A stretch of 64,000 nucleotides of DNA from Allodiplogaster sudhausi (lineage: Eukaryota > Nematoda > Chromadorea > Rhabditida > Diplogasteridae): assembly GCA_945643635.1 (NCBI GenBank), contig CALZFC010000016.1, positions 4,508,501-4,572,500 of the forward strand, read 5' to 3'. Below, piece by piece: positions 45,425 through 57,710 of this stretch. Each line of letters starts with the position of its first letter. Within the stretch, counting starts at the first letter, position 1. Made by a program: the position numbers and the translations under genes. A model generated the notes under the pieces. It was not told the origin of the DNA. It did no database searches and saw nothing but the letters and a program-made list of their open reading frames with translations.

Positions 45425-47217
45425 ACTTGTGAAGACGACGCCATTAGGGTTAGCGCATGTAATTTTATAGAGGCCGCCGTCATTCGATTCGAAGAAGTAG
45501 CGGATGTCCGCGTAGTTGCTGCTTGGCACGCCCACGAACTCGGGAAGCTTTGGGCATTCCGGGATCGCTGGCGTTGGTTCGGTCGTGAGGGACACCGCTA
45601 AAAAATCTAACTTTCTCTCATTTCTTTAATCTTGCACATATAAGACGTTGTAAACTGATAAACTTGTCTGTGTAACTTAGTGTTACTAAGAACCTTACTG
45701 TATTGCTCATTTAAAGTTTCAACGTTGTTGGAACTTTAAAGGAGCATGTTCTATCGCCCATGTGTAGGTGATGCGCTAACCTTTCGCGCATCTCAGCTGA
45801 AAATCCCGGTAGAACGCCCCCGCGTAGTCCTTCCATTGATTGATCACCGAAGTGCACGTGAGCGTCGAGTCGAGTCGAGTGACCGTGCCGTCGAGCCGTA
45901 TGACCTAAAGTTGTAGAATTTAACAATTATCGCTGGCTGCACACATACTTTCCCTTTGGGGTATGAAGCTGCGATTAGTTGGGGAGTGCAATTCTTGAAG
46001 TGAATACTCAAATGAAAGCGGAAAATCTTAGTTGCAAGCTGAAAAGCTTCTCGAGCCCTTTCTTTTAAATAACACACAGACATTGCCGACCGATCCGGTG
46101 TAGCCGTTTGGGCAACGAAGCGTCGTGCAGTTCGAGAAAGGGTTCGTCTCCAGCAGAGCCGAGCTCGAGCACGAGTAGCCGGACGGGCACGAAGATGCCA
46201 TAATGTACGGGCAAGTATCGCAGCCTCAATTGCCGCGTTTTATAATATATTAATTTGATGTATCATCAAAACGACACAAATTGGAAATTCTTGAAAAAAG
46301 AATTGCATTTCAGCTTACGTGGAAGGGTTTTGCAGTTGAGCATTGTCGGATAGATGACCTTGTTGTTCGCATAGAAGGAGCCACCCGAACAGTTGATCTT
46401 GTCCGCAGCCAACCACGAAAGCCCGCTCTTGTACTGCAGCGAAGGCTCAGCATCATTCTTTTTTTTGTGTACAGGCTCTATTATCTACATTTCTTCTACG
46501 CTACTTGGATTTCTAACAGTTCCATTGTTTTCTCTTCACGCAGAATATTTCACATGCGTTCCACTCAGCGTTCTTACATTAGGAACAAGAGAGAAGGAAT
46601 GGGAGAGAGGAAGGGTGTGTGTGAGCACTATATTTTTTCATGAATCGACTGACAACCGGCTGCGCGAATGGCTGAAGACACGAGACGGTGCAGGCGTCCT
46701 CTCTCAGCTTGCTCGGATCACAAGTCGCGCCGGTCTGGCAGTTCGCGCCGCCCGTCGTGCCATACGCCGCCGGAATGGCCTTGCATCCGCAGGAATCTGC
46801 GAATGTGGGAGGTTGCGAGTCGAAATGAGCCGCAGGTGAAAGACATCACTACTTCCGTTTTCTCCTTTTTTTTAATTAAAATTTATGTTAGTTCAATTCG
46901 AGCTGCTATTCGTCATACCTTAAAATAAGTAGATAAGAGTACACACATGTTCTTTTTGAAAAAGATTTCCAAGGTCCATGATTAAGATTCGGTTGGAATG
47001 AATAGGCTCGATTCCAATTGAGGGCAATAATACGAAGACTAAAGTCTACTCTGCCTAAAGCTACGAAGCGTTGGCCGCTGCCAAGATGGGAAGACTATGC
47101 TTGTCTTGAGTGGAAGTTGAACTGACCAAGGAAAGCATTTGCGGCGAAAGGGAAGACGATGAATTTGAGTACCACCGCAGCCAAGACAGTGGACGACAAA
47201 CTCCGACTCATCACCAT
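45425..47217 (-). pseudogene. Cysteine-rich secreted protein, tandem copy 2 (3' exons deleted)
   Basis: Exons 1-6 can be read: signal peptide 47217 to about 47130 (same MVMSRSLSS start as copy 1), exon 2 about 46797-46665 (DSCGCKAIPAAYGTTGGANC), exon 3 about 46432-46318, exon 4 about 46225-46085 (CPSGYSCSSSALLE), exon 5 about 45904-45782 (STLTCTSVINQWKDYAGAFY), exon 6 about 45600-45425 (PEFVGVPSSNYADIRYFFES). Exons 7-9 of the family are missing because a deletion runs from intron 6 into a MITE at 45319. Exon 4 is preceded by GAG rather than CAG. It is truncated unless it splices onward into the 3' exons of copy 1, which is possible because both are on the same strand and in order. Confidence 0.65.
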
Positions 47218-48151
47218 TTTTGAGGTTTTTTTTGTATTGTCTGAAAGGAAAAATTTCCAGACAAACCAAGCTGTTCCGCAGTATTGCAAATGCTCCGCAA
47301 TTGATGGAATACTAGTGGTTAATGTTTTGTGCATATTCCGTTCGAATGAACTTCATTTGATATACAGCGCACTGATCATTGCGAAAGAGGAAGGTATGTA
47401 GCTTGAAATTGAGCATTCGGAATAATCAATGATGTGTGTGGTTCATAGGAGAGAATCCGACGTTAAAGTCGAGAAGAGAGACTCGAACACGTCAGGCAAA
47501 TGTGGTTTCTCAACTCCAAAACTCTCGGTGCACCTCGTGGCCGCTCGAATGTACTCAGTCGACAGGCATACTAATCGCCTCATAAATCACTAATTGCAAA
47601 TTCCGGGATGGGAGAAGTGTACAGTGAATGGAAAAAAGGCTGATTTCTCATCTCATTCGACGTCAGCTTCGTTTCATCTGTGTCTTTCCGTTTCTGTTCT
47701 CTCATTCTCTCCCTCCCTCCCTCCCTCCCTCCCTCCCTCTCTCTCTCTCTCTCTCGTTATATGTACTGTGCTCAACAACAAATATTCGGGAACACATTTT
47801 ATTTTTGAATTATTCGTTTACCAGAAATTCATTCATCCAAGAATTCCGAAATTCCAATCGTCATCAACTGCCTACTTCCACAGATGTCTGCAGTTGTAAA
47901 ATAGCTTCCAACCCTACTCAAAATGAGGTACTATTTGTGTAAACGAAGAGCCGTTATTCTGTGCTCTCGATTCTAGAATTACTCGCTAACCTAAGCTTAT
48001 TTATCTATTAATTTTATCTTTACTTTGCATCGATATTTCCTCACGAAAAAATAAATAAAATTTAGGAATTAGGAAAAATTTGCAATGTTTTAGATTTAAG
48101 ATAAATTTGATAACGATAGTGTTTTCTCTGCAGACGAATTCATGGTAACTA

Positions 48152-48483
48152 CCGTATTTTGACTATTAGTACCCCTCCCTCTATTAGAACCCCCATCTAA
48201 TAGTATAGACTCCTTCCTATATTAGAACCCCCCCCCCATCACCTCCAATAGTGCCCCCCTAAAAGTCTTAAGATTTATCTAGAATGGATCTTGGAGGCAA
48301 TTCCCAACAAACTAATGACAAATTCATTTAAAATCTCTGGCATAACGGATATACATATGTATGTACCAGTGATGATTCCATTGGATGCGAGCTATTCTTC
48401 TTCTTTAACCCCCTCCTCTAATAGTGCCCCATAGCAAGGGTATTGAAAAATAGTACCCGGGGGTACTAATAGAGAAAATACGG
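48152..48483. mobile_element. MITE family E, copy 2 (full length)
   Basis: Left end CCGTATTTTGACTATTAGTA and right end TACTAATAGAGAAAATACGG form terminal inverted repeats; the interior contains several CTATTAG or CTAATAG plus poly-C units and a TATACATATGTATGTA stretch. Confidence 0.82.
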
Positions 48484-48824
48484 CATGTTATATATGAATA
48501 TCTCCTTGCTTTTGAGAATGAAGCTAATTCCCTCCATGATCCGAATAAGTACCGTTAAAAACTGTGGTTGCGGCAATGGTATTTACCGTCGAGTCACTTC
48601 TCCTTCTTCTTTTTCTGTGATAGTTGCATATATCTAATACGACAAAAAATTCAAATTTTTTTTAATTGACATCGTTTACTATGCACATTTTAGTATCAGT
48701 TCAAGCATGCAGTAGAATCTAAATTTAGGGCTAATTTGGAAGACAAATGAAAACTCATTCATGTTCGTCGTGTCGACTGGCTTTTTATACGAACATCATG
48801 GTCATTACTTGAAGTTCGTCACGA

Positions 48825-48958
48825 AACTTAGAATATTCCACTATTTTAGAATATTCCACTACATTAGAATATTCCAAAATATTAGAATATTCCACTATAT
48901 TAGAATATTCCACTATATTAGAATATTCAACTACATTAGAATACTCCACCATACAGTT
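48825..48958. repeat. 18-bp minisatellite with GAATATTC core at the 3' end of copy 3
   Basis: About eight tandem units of TTAGAATATTCCACTATA with point variants, ending at the stop codon of cysteine-rich copy 3. Each unit contains the self-complementary GAATATTC. Confidence 0.92.
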
Positions 48959-51740
48959 TTATGCGCACGACATGGTCGTTACTTGGTCGTATGCTCCGTC
49001 ACCGATGGGCGCCGACAAAACGTTAAACGATTCGAGGCATCTGAGCGACTTTGCCGCTCCGCCCGACCCGCCCTGCTGCGAAGAAGGAATATTAGCAATT
49101 TGGCCCCTGATTGTGAGTACCTGAATTCTCAAGTAACGACTATTGCGGAGAAAAATGAAGTGATTAGAAATGGACTATTCCGTACCACCGTGTACGATAT
49201 GAACTGGGCGGTGTTGACGCATTGCGCGTTGCAGGCACCTTCCGAAATGACAAACTTGACGGCAGTGTCATCGATCGCTGAGCCGTCTCCCAGGCCATTG
49301 TCGTGGCAAGCGCGACACGCAAAATCGGCGTCGCTAGTGCATGTTGCCTAAGATTAAAAGGACCAAAAACTCAAGCTTGAGTTTGTGCCCTGATTTAGAG
49401 AATACAATGGTCGGAAAATTTGAAATAGATTACGGTTGACTCTCGTGCTCATCTAAAGATTGACATTGACGCTTCTATAATTCCAAGTTCTCCTAACATT
49501 TGATGCATGCCTAATATATATTTCTAGTCCGTGGGCTGTCCCTTTTCTTTGCACATTTATGTGACTGTTAATTTTCGAAGAAAATTAGTTTTCTTAAATA
49601 TTTTTGTAAGAAACCGTAGCGGCGGTCTCGCTATCAGTGGCGCCATAGTTCATCCACGTAGCGGCTGTCTTGCTGCAAGACGCGACAGCTGGTGCCGGAT
49701 TGCTAGGTAGCGCTGCTCCGCTCTGAAACAGAAGATAGCTAGGAGGCTAGGCCAGTTTCGAAAAATGTACCTCAATTTGGAAAAAGTTAAAGCATGACAT
49801 GACCAGCTTCGAAATATCAAAGCAACGATTGCTGTTCACCTTGCGAATTAGAAATTCAATAATCTAAGGATAAAAAATAGTTGGATCATTACTTTAAAAA
49901 AAACTTGCTGAATCACCAACACTTGTGAAGACGACGCCATTAGGGTTAGCGCATGTAATTTTATAGAGGCCGCCGTCGTTCGATTCGAAGAAGTAGCGGA
50001 TGTCCGCGTAGTTGCTGCTTGGCACGCCCACGAACTCGGGAAGCTTTGGGCATTCCGGGATCGCTGGCGTTGGTTCGGTCGTGAGGGACACCGCTAAAAA
50101 ATCTAACTTTCTCTCATTTCTTTAATCTTGCACATATAAGACGTTGTAAACTGATAAACTTGTCTGTGTAACTTAGTGTTACTAAGAACCTTACTGTATT
50201 GCTCATTTAAAGTTTCAACGTTGTTGGAACTTTAAAGGAGCATGTTCTATCGCCCATGTGTAGGTGATGCGCTAACCTTTCGCGCATCTCAGCTGAAAAT
50301 CCCGGTAGAAAGTCCCCGCGTAGTCCTTCCATTGATTGTTCACCGAAGTGCACGTGAGCGTCGAGTCGAGTCGAGTGACCGTGCCGTCGAGCCGTATGAC
50401 CTAAAGTTGTAGAATTTAACAATTATCGCTGGCTGCACACATACTTTCCCTTTGGGGTATGAAGCTGCGATTAGTTGGGGAGTGCAATTCTTGAAGTGAA
50501 TACTCAAATGAAAGCGGAAAATCTTAGTTGCAAGATGAAAAGCTTCTCGAGCCCTTTCTTTTAAATAACACAAAGACATTGCCGACCGATCCGGTGTAGC
50601 CGTTTGGGCAACGAAGCGTCGTGCAGTTCGAGAAAGGGTTCGTCTCCAGCAGAGCCGAGCTCGAGCACGAGTAGCCGGACGGGCACGAAGATGCCATAAT
50701 GTACGGGCAAGTATCGCAGCCTCAATTGCCGCGTTTTATAATATATTAATTTGATGTATCATCAAAACGAAACAAATTATAAATTCTTGAAAAAAGAATT
50801 GCATTTCAGCTTACGTGGAAGGGTTTTGCAGTTGAGCATTGTCGGATAGATGACCTTGTTGTTCGCATAGAAGGAGCCACCCGAACAGTTGATCTTGTCC
50901 GCAGCCAACCACGAAAGCCCGCTCTTGTACTGCAGCGAAGGCTCAGCATCATTCTTTTGTTTGTGTACAGGCTCTATTATCTACATTTCTTCTACGCTAC
51001 TTGGATTTCTAACAGTTCCATAGTTTTCTCTTCACGCAGAATATTTCACATGCGTTCCACTCAGCGTTCTTACATTAGGAACAAGAGAGAAGGAATGGGA
51101 GAGAGGAAGGGTGTGTGTGAGCACTATATTTTTTCATGAATCGACTGACAACCGGCTGCGCGAATGGCTGAAGACACGAGACGGTGCAGGCGTCCTCTCG
51201 AAGCTTGCTCGGATCACAAGTCGAGCCTGTCTGGCAGTTCGCGCCGCCCGTCGTGCCATTCGCCGCCGGAATGACCTTGCACCCGCAGGAATCTGCGAAT
51301 GTGGAGAGGGTGAGGGTGGAAATGTGCCGCAGATGAATGACAGCACTACTTCAGTCTTCTACTTTTTTTTAATTCATGTTATGTCAATTTTAGCTGCTAT
51401 TCGTCATACCCTAATATAAGTTAAGATAAGTTAAGTTTAATTTGGGAAAAGACTTCCAAGATTAATGATCTGAATAGGATGGACTCTAATTGTAAGAATG
51501 ATGTCAAATAAAAAAATCTCAATGACACAAGAATGAGGCGAGTTGACATTCACCATATTTCAAAGGAAATAATACGAAAGAAATAACTCTACTCTGCCCA
51601 AAACGACGATGCGTTGGCCGGGACCAACATGAGAAGATTAGGCTTGTCTTCAATCGAAAGTAAAACTAACCAAGAAACGCATTAGCGGCGGATGGGAAGA
51701 AAATGAAGATGAGCACCGCAGCCAAGGCAGTGGACGACAT
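48959..51740 (-). CDS. Cysteine-rich secreted protein, tandem copy 3 (complete)
   Basis: Nine exons on the minus strand: 51740-51671 (MSSTALAAVLIFIFFPSAAN signal peptide), 51292 to about 51150 (DSCGCKVIPAANGTTGGANC), about 50928-50817 (ADKINCSGGSFYANNKVIYP), about 50720-50582 (CDTCPYIMASSCPSGYSC), about 50399-50276 (STLTCTSVNNQWKDYAGTFY), about 50096-49921, about 49722-49615 (ASCSKTAATWMNY), about 49347-49190 (ACRACHDNGLGDGSAIDD), about 49082-48959 (TTMSCA, then TAA). The deduced protein is secreted and disulfide-rich, with a repeated C...LTC...W..Y.G..Y...C pattern. Family and role are unknown; relation to C6-type nematode domains is an inference. Exons 1 and 2 join in phase (G/AT). This is the reference copy for judging damage in copies 1 and 2. 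Exon 4 has the same GAG acceptor as copy 2. Confidence 0.7.
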
Positions 51741-53780
51741 ACTCCAAATCATTACCACTTTCGAGGCTATCTGAATTGCTGAATAGTTAATGTAATTAAA
51801 ATTTTATTTAATTAACACATTATTATCACTTGATCTAATTTTGACTAAAAGGGCAAATTTTCAGCCAAACCAAGTGGAGTCAATGCTCCGCAATTGATGG
51901 AATACAATTGTATGGCGTACTTTTATGCGTATTCCGTTCGAATGCACTTCATTTGATATACAGCGCACTGAGCATTGCCGAGGCGGATGATAGCATGAAC
52001 ATGAGCGTTTAGAATAATCAGTGATGTGTGTGTGTTCATGTTGAGACGGGAGAAACCGACGTTAAAGTGATGAAGAGAAACTCTAACACGTCAAGCAAAT
52101 GTGGTTCCTCAACAAAAAAACTCTTCGTGAAACTAACGGCCGCTCGAATGCACTCAGTTTATTGGCATACTAATCGCCTTATAATTCTGTAATTACAAAT
52201 TCCGGGATGGGAGAAGTGAACGGTGAATGGAGATTTCCCATCTCATTCGACGTTAGCTTCTTTTAAGCCGTGCCTTTCTTTTCTTTTTCTCTCTCTCTCT
52301 CTCTCTCGCTCTCGTTATACATATGTACTCTGCTTACCAACAAAATGGAAACGTTGTTCGGGAAAGAAAAAAAAAAATCGTTTCATCTGTGTCTTTCCGT
52401 TTCTGTTCTCTCATTCTCTCCCTCCCTCCCTCCCTCCCTCCCTCCCTCTCTCTCTCTCTCTCTCGTTATATGTACTGTGCTCAACAACAAATATTCGGGA
52501 ACACATTTTATTTTTGAATGATTCGTTTACCAGAAACTCATTAATCCAAGAATTCCGAAACTCCAATTGTCATCAACTGTCTATTCCCACAGATGAATTC
52601 TTCCAACCGTACATTGTTCGCCAGGTGATATCAAAATGAGTTATTATTTGTGAAACCTTCAGATATTCTTTGCTGTCGATTCTAGAATTACGTGCTAAGT
52701 TTATTTATTTATCTTAACTTTGTATAGATAATAACTCAAGAAAAATTTAATTTTGGAATTAAGAGCAATTTAATAATGTATTACCACGTGTGTTACATTT
52801 CTTGTTTCATGTTACACCGTATAAATTGATTGAAACTTGTTCTCATCACAGGGGAGACCACGCCTGTATAGTGGACATTTATTTCTTCCGAATTACCTTG
52901 ATTTCACTTACTACTTCTAGCCATTCATCACATTAAGAGAGCCTCTCTGTAAGGATCAAGCAGAGATCAATGGGCGCCTGCCCCGGGGGAAAGTGTTGGA
53001 TTTTGGTAACCAAAATTTAATGAGGAGTAATAGTTGAAATGTCCAAAAAAAACTATTTCTGACACAGAAAAATGCCAAAAACTGGTCAAGAATGAAATTT
53101 TCAAGAAAACACTTCCTAGATCTTTTTTGAGTGTATTCGAATGACAAATAAAACAAAAAAAGAAAACTGAAAAATATTAAGTTTTAAGGAAGTTATGGCC
53201 ACTCAAATATTTGCCTTACCTTTGTATCCACTGGCAGGAAAAAAAATTTTATAACAAATTTGACCCCATTAATTCTTTTACAATGCAAGTGGGTACTCCT
53301 CATTAAATTTTGGTTACCAAAATCCAACACTTTCCCCCGTGGCAGGGCCACCTCGGCCCTTAGGGAGAAGCTCTCTTAACAGATGAACGTCTATTATAGA
53401 GCTTCTACGAAAGGCACTGCTGGGACTCCTGATTGTGACCGAGCGATACCAATACCACAGCTCCGTAGGCAGCAAGTATTCAACTTTCCATCTTGCTCTC
53501 GGCTTTATCGGTACTGACTTTACAAATACATATTCGAGAATACGCATCGCTACAAATACATCTTTCAGTCAGCAGAAAAATGTCTCTACAGAAATCCTCA
53601 CGTTAACTGCTCTGCATTTCAGCTAAAGAGATGGATAAACAATCGAAAAAATTCATGATCGAATTCAAATTAATGCCAAAGGCCTTATTACATATGTATG
53701 TTGCTGTTCGGGTTCTTGTTCTCTTTGAGCACCGCGATATGGAAGGATGAAGTTAAATAGCACGCCGCCGATGCTAACAG
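51741..53780. other. Upstream spacer of copy 3
   Basis: About 51880-52620 is a diverged version of the promoter-containing spacer before copies 1 and 2, with a block (about 52380-52550) much closer to the copy 2 spacer than its surroundings. Two CT tracts occur (52288-52312, 52419-52465). 52933-53379 is a TIR element. No gene seen. Confidence 0.5.
52933..53379. mobile_element. TTAA-bounded TIR element family D
   Basis: 447 bp between TTAA sites. The left end TTAAGAGAGC and right end GCTCTCTTAA are exact complements; after a short gap, GGGGGAAAGTGTTGGATTTT and a long following stretch to CTCATTAAATTTTGG pair with the right side. The interior is AT-rich with no protein. Confidence 0.85.
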
Positions 53781-55262
53781 TCATTTCTTTCACTCGACTC
53801 GCTTTGTCGTTCTCTTCCTCGCTCTCGCCACGCTCACCTTCTCCATTGCAATCCGCTCATTCTCAACGTCATGGTTGGCTTGGAACTCTCTACTCTCTGC
53901 CTCTTATCGGCCGATGCACTCAAACGAAACCAAAGAGACCAAAATCTGTCCTCGCGATTTCGCGATAACTCTGGATCAACATCTCATCTTGGCTTCCTTA
54001 AATCGACGAATGCCCAAATGCTGACATGAGCGGTATCGCAAAAATACAAATTGAGGTCATCTGCATAGATGGTTAAAGACTATCCGCAACTCAGTGGTAA
54101 TGAAAAGATTGCTAATCCTTTCTTGTCAACTTTTCAAGTTTTCTCATCTGAAGTTAAAGCTGGAAATCATGGTCAGGCAACTGAAATTCGGCTCTCTTAC
54201 AATTTCATCTATCCTCTCTTCGATTTATTACGATAATAAATGTAAATGGGCATAAACAAGAAGCACAGACTATACATGGAATGAGCAAGCATTTTGCTAT
54301 TGCTACAAAATTTTAGCTCATAGTGTAAGCACAATTATGGAAAAAGGTGCATAATGTTTACCATGTTCTAAGGAGTGGAAAGTTAATAAATGTTTACGAA
54401 AAAAAATGTAACATATTATTTCCGTGGTGTGCACAGAGACGGAGGGAGAGAATGTGACTTTCAGAATCAATTGGAACAGAGAGAACAAGAGCATAAACTG
54501 GGTATGATAATATTCGCGATAAAAATAATAACGAATGGCTGGTTCTAACTTCTGCAGTAAATACTATATAAAATGATGCATGAATTGAGTAATAGATAAA
54601 TACGGAGCTCCTTTAACGTATGTAAGGCAAACAAAAAAAAGAATTGAAAGGTAACGGCAAAATTTACAATTCTATAACGCTTTATCGTCCTCTTAAATTA
54701 CGGAATATTTAACACTTTTACCTAATTGTGATGGATGCTGTTGAAATGTTGCTCACGTTCCGAGTAGAAGGTCTATGACAGCGCAGCGCACTCCAGATGA
54801 ATTTGCTAAAATAGACCAAAATTTTTTCCTGTTCTGGAGTATTTCATTTATCAGAATTATTGAATCGACTTAGTTTACTTAATTTACAGATATATACTAT
54901 ATATTTATGTACGTCATAAAATGTGAATGGTGCCCAAGGATCGTACAAAAAAGCATCCTGACTCTGCTATTACTCTTTGATTGACAACAGAACTTTATTT
55001 TTAACACCCGAGAGAAAACATCTTTGCTCTTTTTACCGCTCTCTGTGCTATCAGTGAATTGTCACAGCAACAGATCAGACGGATCCAAACCGGAGCGGCG
55101 AGATCGAGAAAAGAATGGAAAAGACGTGAAGAGAGGCGCAGAGGAATACATCAACACGAACACGAACGACGCCCAGAAGCGAGTGTATGGATTCGGGCTG
55201 ACCATGAGTTTGCTTCTCTTTTTTTCAGTTCATTCCTTTTCGATCCAAAATTTTCAAAATTA
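53780..55262 (+). CDS. Possible multi-exon membrane protein, unidentified
   Basis: Three plus-strand segments look like exons. About 53785-53960 encodes a hydrophobic stretch (TRFVVLFLALATLTFSIAIR) preceded by a CAG. About 54437-54502 encodes TEGENVTFRINWNRENKSIN between an AG and a GTATGA donor. About 55053-55230 encodes KRGAEEYINTNTNDAQKRVY and then GFGLTMSLLLFF after a CAG. Order and sequence suit a membrane protein with a glycosylated outer loop, but I do not recognise the family, the frames are not linked by proven phases, and no start or stop is assigned. It could be a decayed gene. Confidence 0.25.
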
Positions 55263-55544
55263 AATCTTATTTAAAAAAAAAACCTTTTATATTTATCCAA
55301 AATAACTTGTTTGCGCGTGATGTTGCCTGCCATACTTACAAACAAAAATACTACCTACATACATATTTGTAATTATGACTCACAATCATAGTTTCGTAAG
55401 AATCTTGGCAAATTGACAGTATCACGTTGCTCAAAACAAGTGTACTTGCAGAGAAGGCATATGGTATTAGAAGTTAGCGTCTTTCAAAGCAACTTTCAGG
55501 ATCAGAAAAAGAAGAAGAAATTAATCTTGTATTCTTTTGCATAC

Positions 55545-57241
55545 CTCAACATGCCGATGTAGCAAGAGATGAACGGAATGAGTGAGAGCACAGCAAAGAA
55601 GACTGTCAAGTAGACAACGAGAGTCTGGGAATAACAATCTAATTAGCTTGTCTTCTTTTTCAACTAACTTTTGTATTTGTATTTTTGGTATATATTGCAC
55701 TGCTGTCAAGTTATCGAACAGTAAACAGATATGTACATAGTTATAGACACTAGAATGAAGTTTGACCACATTCTCTAATAAACCATTTCTCAAGTCCAGG
55801 TGGCCATTTACATATAATCAAATCCAAATCCAGGTGAAGTGAGGTAGAAAGATTCGTATGCGGAGTGGCGTGTAATTTATGCATTTATGTATGTATGCGC
55901 CCACCCGAAACATGGCGATGACAACCGAGTCCTCTCTCGTCTTTCCCACGGCCCTCTTTCCCAAGATACGTCTGACCTTGAGGAAACAACGACCCATCGA
56001 GGCCATTGTGCCTGCTGCAAAGGTGCTTCCTTTTTTCGTTTTGTAAAACCAATGTGTGTTAGCAAATAAAGGAAAAATGAACGACTGACCAATTAGAAAA
56101 ATAGCGAAAAAGCAAACAAATGCGACGTTTGCGAGAATGGCGGGAGATTTGAATGATAATATTTGCAGTCCGGGAACGCCGGGAAAGCTCTGCGTAAAGC
56201 CGTGAGAAGCGAAGGCGAGAAAGCCGAAAATGTAGCACTGAATGAGAGCTTCTTGGCTTCTTTCAGAATCAAATTTATTTATGTAGACGCAGTGAGACAG
56301 CATTTAAATTTATTTCTGAACTTGAACAATATTTATTATGTGTAATTAAAAATTTTATACAAAATTTAATTGTTATGATTGCATATACATACAAGGGCCA
56401 GCTTATAGCCATTATTATCTATTCATAAATTTTCCAACTCGAAAACAGGTATGTACCTGAATAACGGCATAAGTGAACGCGATGAGTCCGTAACCACGCC
56501 ATGTTGTCAGCAATTTCGCGCGAAGTGGATGACAAATTATGACATAGAAAAACATGATCGACAGGAAGACGGCAGAGAAGTAGGCCGCAAACGACATCAG
56601 TAGGAGCAGAACCATCTGGCGGAGAAGGAAAGTTAAGTTTGAAAATCTCTCGACGACTCCCGGCTGGAAGCTAACTAGGATGGATACGGTATGCGAGTCC
56701 CTTGTCGCCGGCAGAACATTATACATGCCGACATAGTCGAGGGATGATGAAAGGGAAGGCAGAAGGATGACCTAAAGCCGTTGAGACTATTTTAGTATTA
56801 ACAGTAAGAGAATCTGTCAAGTCGTTTCAACTGGATAAAGTTGTACCGGATGATATGCGTAAGGGATCGGAAGAGCGAGAACAATTGGCCAAATCTGTAG
56901 ATTAACGATGACGATTCGATATGTCTTCCATTGCGTGCGGCCCTGATATTAGCGGAATTATCGATTAAGCACAACTGTATTTTGATTTATTTATTATATT
57001 GTTATAATATTTACTAGTATTATAATATTTATTATTAATATTATCATATTTATTTATTTATGTTAGGATTTTCCAGTTAGATTTAGATGTACTAGTTTGC
57101 CTGCATTAGAGTGAGCAGTACGGTGAGGACGCTTGCAGCGCAGCCGAGCCCGCCAACAATGCGCAGGACTAAGTTGAAGGGCACGAGCAGCGGGTCGTAG
57201 TACTCGAGAAGCTGTGCCATCGTCGTGTTGAGAGAAGACAT
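55545..57241 (-). CDS. Serpentine receptor, Srh/Str-superfamily-like, 3' end not found
   Basis: Exons on the minus strand: 57241-57101 (PLLVPFNLVLRIVGGLGCAA, TM1), 56942-56847 (WKTYRIVIVNLQIWPIVLAL, TM2), 56771-56457 (MVLLLLMSFAAYFSAVFLSI, TM3; GYGLIAFTYAVIQ, TM4), 56237-56090 (ILANVAFVCFFAIFLI, TM5), 56014-55905 (FLKVRRILGKRAVGKTRED, loop), 55624-55545 (VVYLTVFFAVLSLIPFISCY, TM6). Phases agree. The W-K-x-Y-R-x-x-x-x-N-L-x-x-W motif after TM1 is typical of the Str/Srh/Sri superfamily of nematode chemoreceptors. Intron 1 seems to begin with GC (CAG/GCAAAC) rather than GT. No TM7 exon was recognised left of 55545. A TTCAG site 20 bases before the ATG may be a trans-splice acceptor. Confidence 0.72.
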
Positions 57242-57710
57242 TCTCCAGACAAGGGCACCTGAACATAAGAACTGGCGAACGTAACGAACTCTATGCTAAT
57301 TTAAATGCCTTCGCATCTGACAAACTCATAAATGTGCAAACTAGAAACGGTCTTCATTAGTGAGGTACGTCTAGAAATGCTCTCGAGACAACTAAAATCG
57401 TCGCATAGTTCAGGAGTACAATTTATTAAGAAGCTTGTCGCGAAACTGATAAAGGAAACGCCGTTTCAAAATGCAGAAATTAAAAATTCCATACTTGGAA
57501 AATGCCCGAACAGCTGTATTTGAAGAGCGATGTAGGCATTTTTTTATTTATTTGCAAACTGGAATAGCAACTTTGAAAGCGAGAATTCGGCATTATTTGT
57601 GCTGTAATGTACACCGAATAAGGTTTTTTTTTCTTAAAACGATTTATTGAAAATATCTCGTAAAAATTTCTCTTTTGTTTTTTAATCAAAAGTCTTTTAG
57701 TTCATTTTTT

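Larger units (their letters stand above)
44002..48330. repeat. Tandem segmental duplication (upstream spacer plus 5' gene part)
   Basis: 44002 to about 45318 is nearly identical to about 47003-48330: signal-peptide exon, promoter, a CT/CCCT tract, and family E MITE start. It places an equivalent upstream region before gene copies 1 and 2, and more distantly before copy 3 (about 51880-52620). Plus-strand open frames starting MQIPGWEK in this spacer are probably not genes. Confidence 0.88.
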
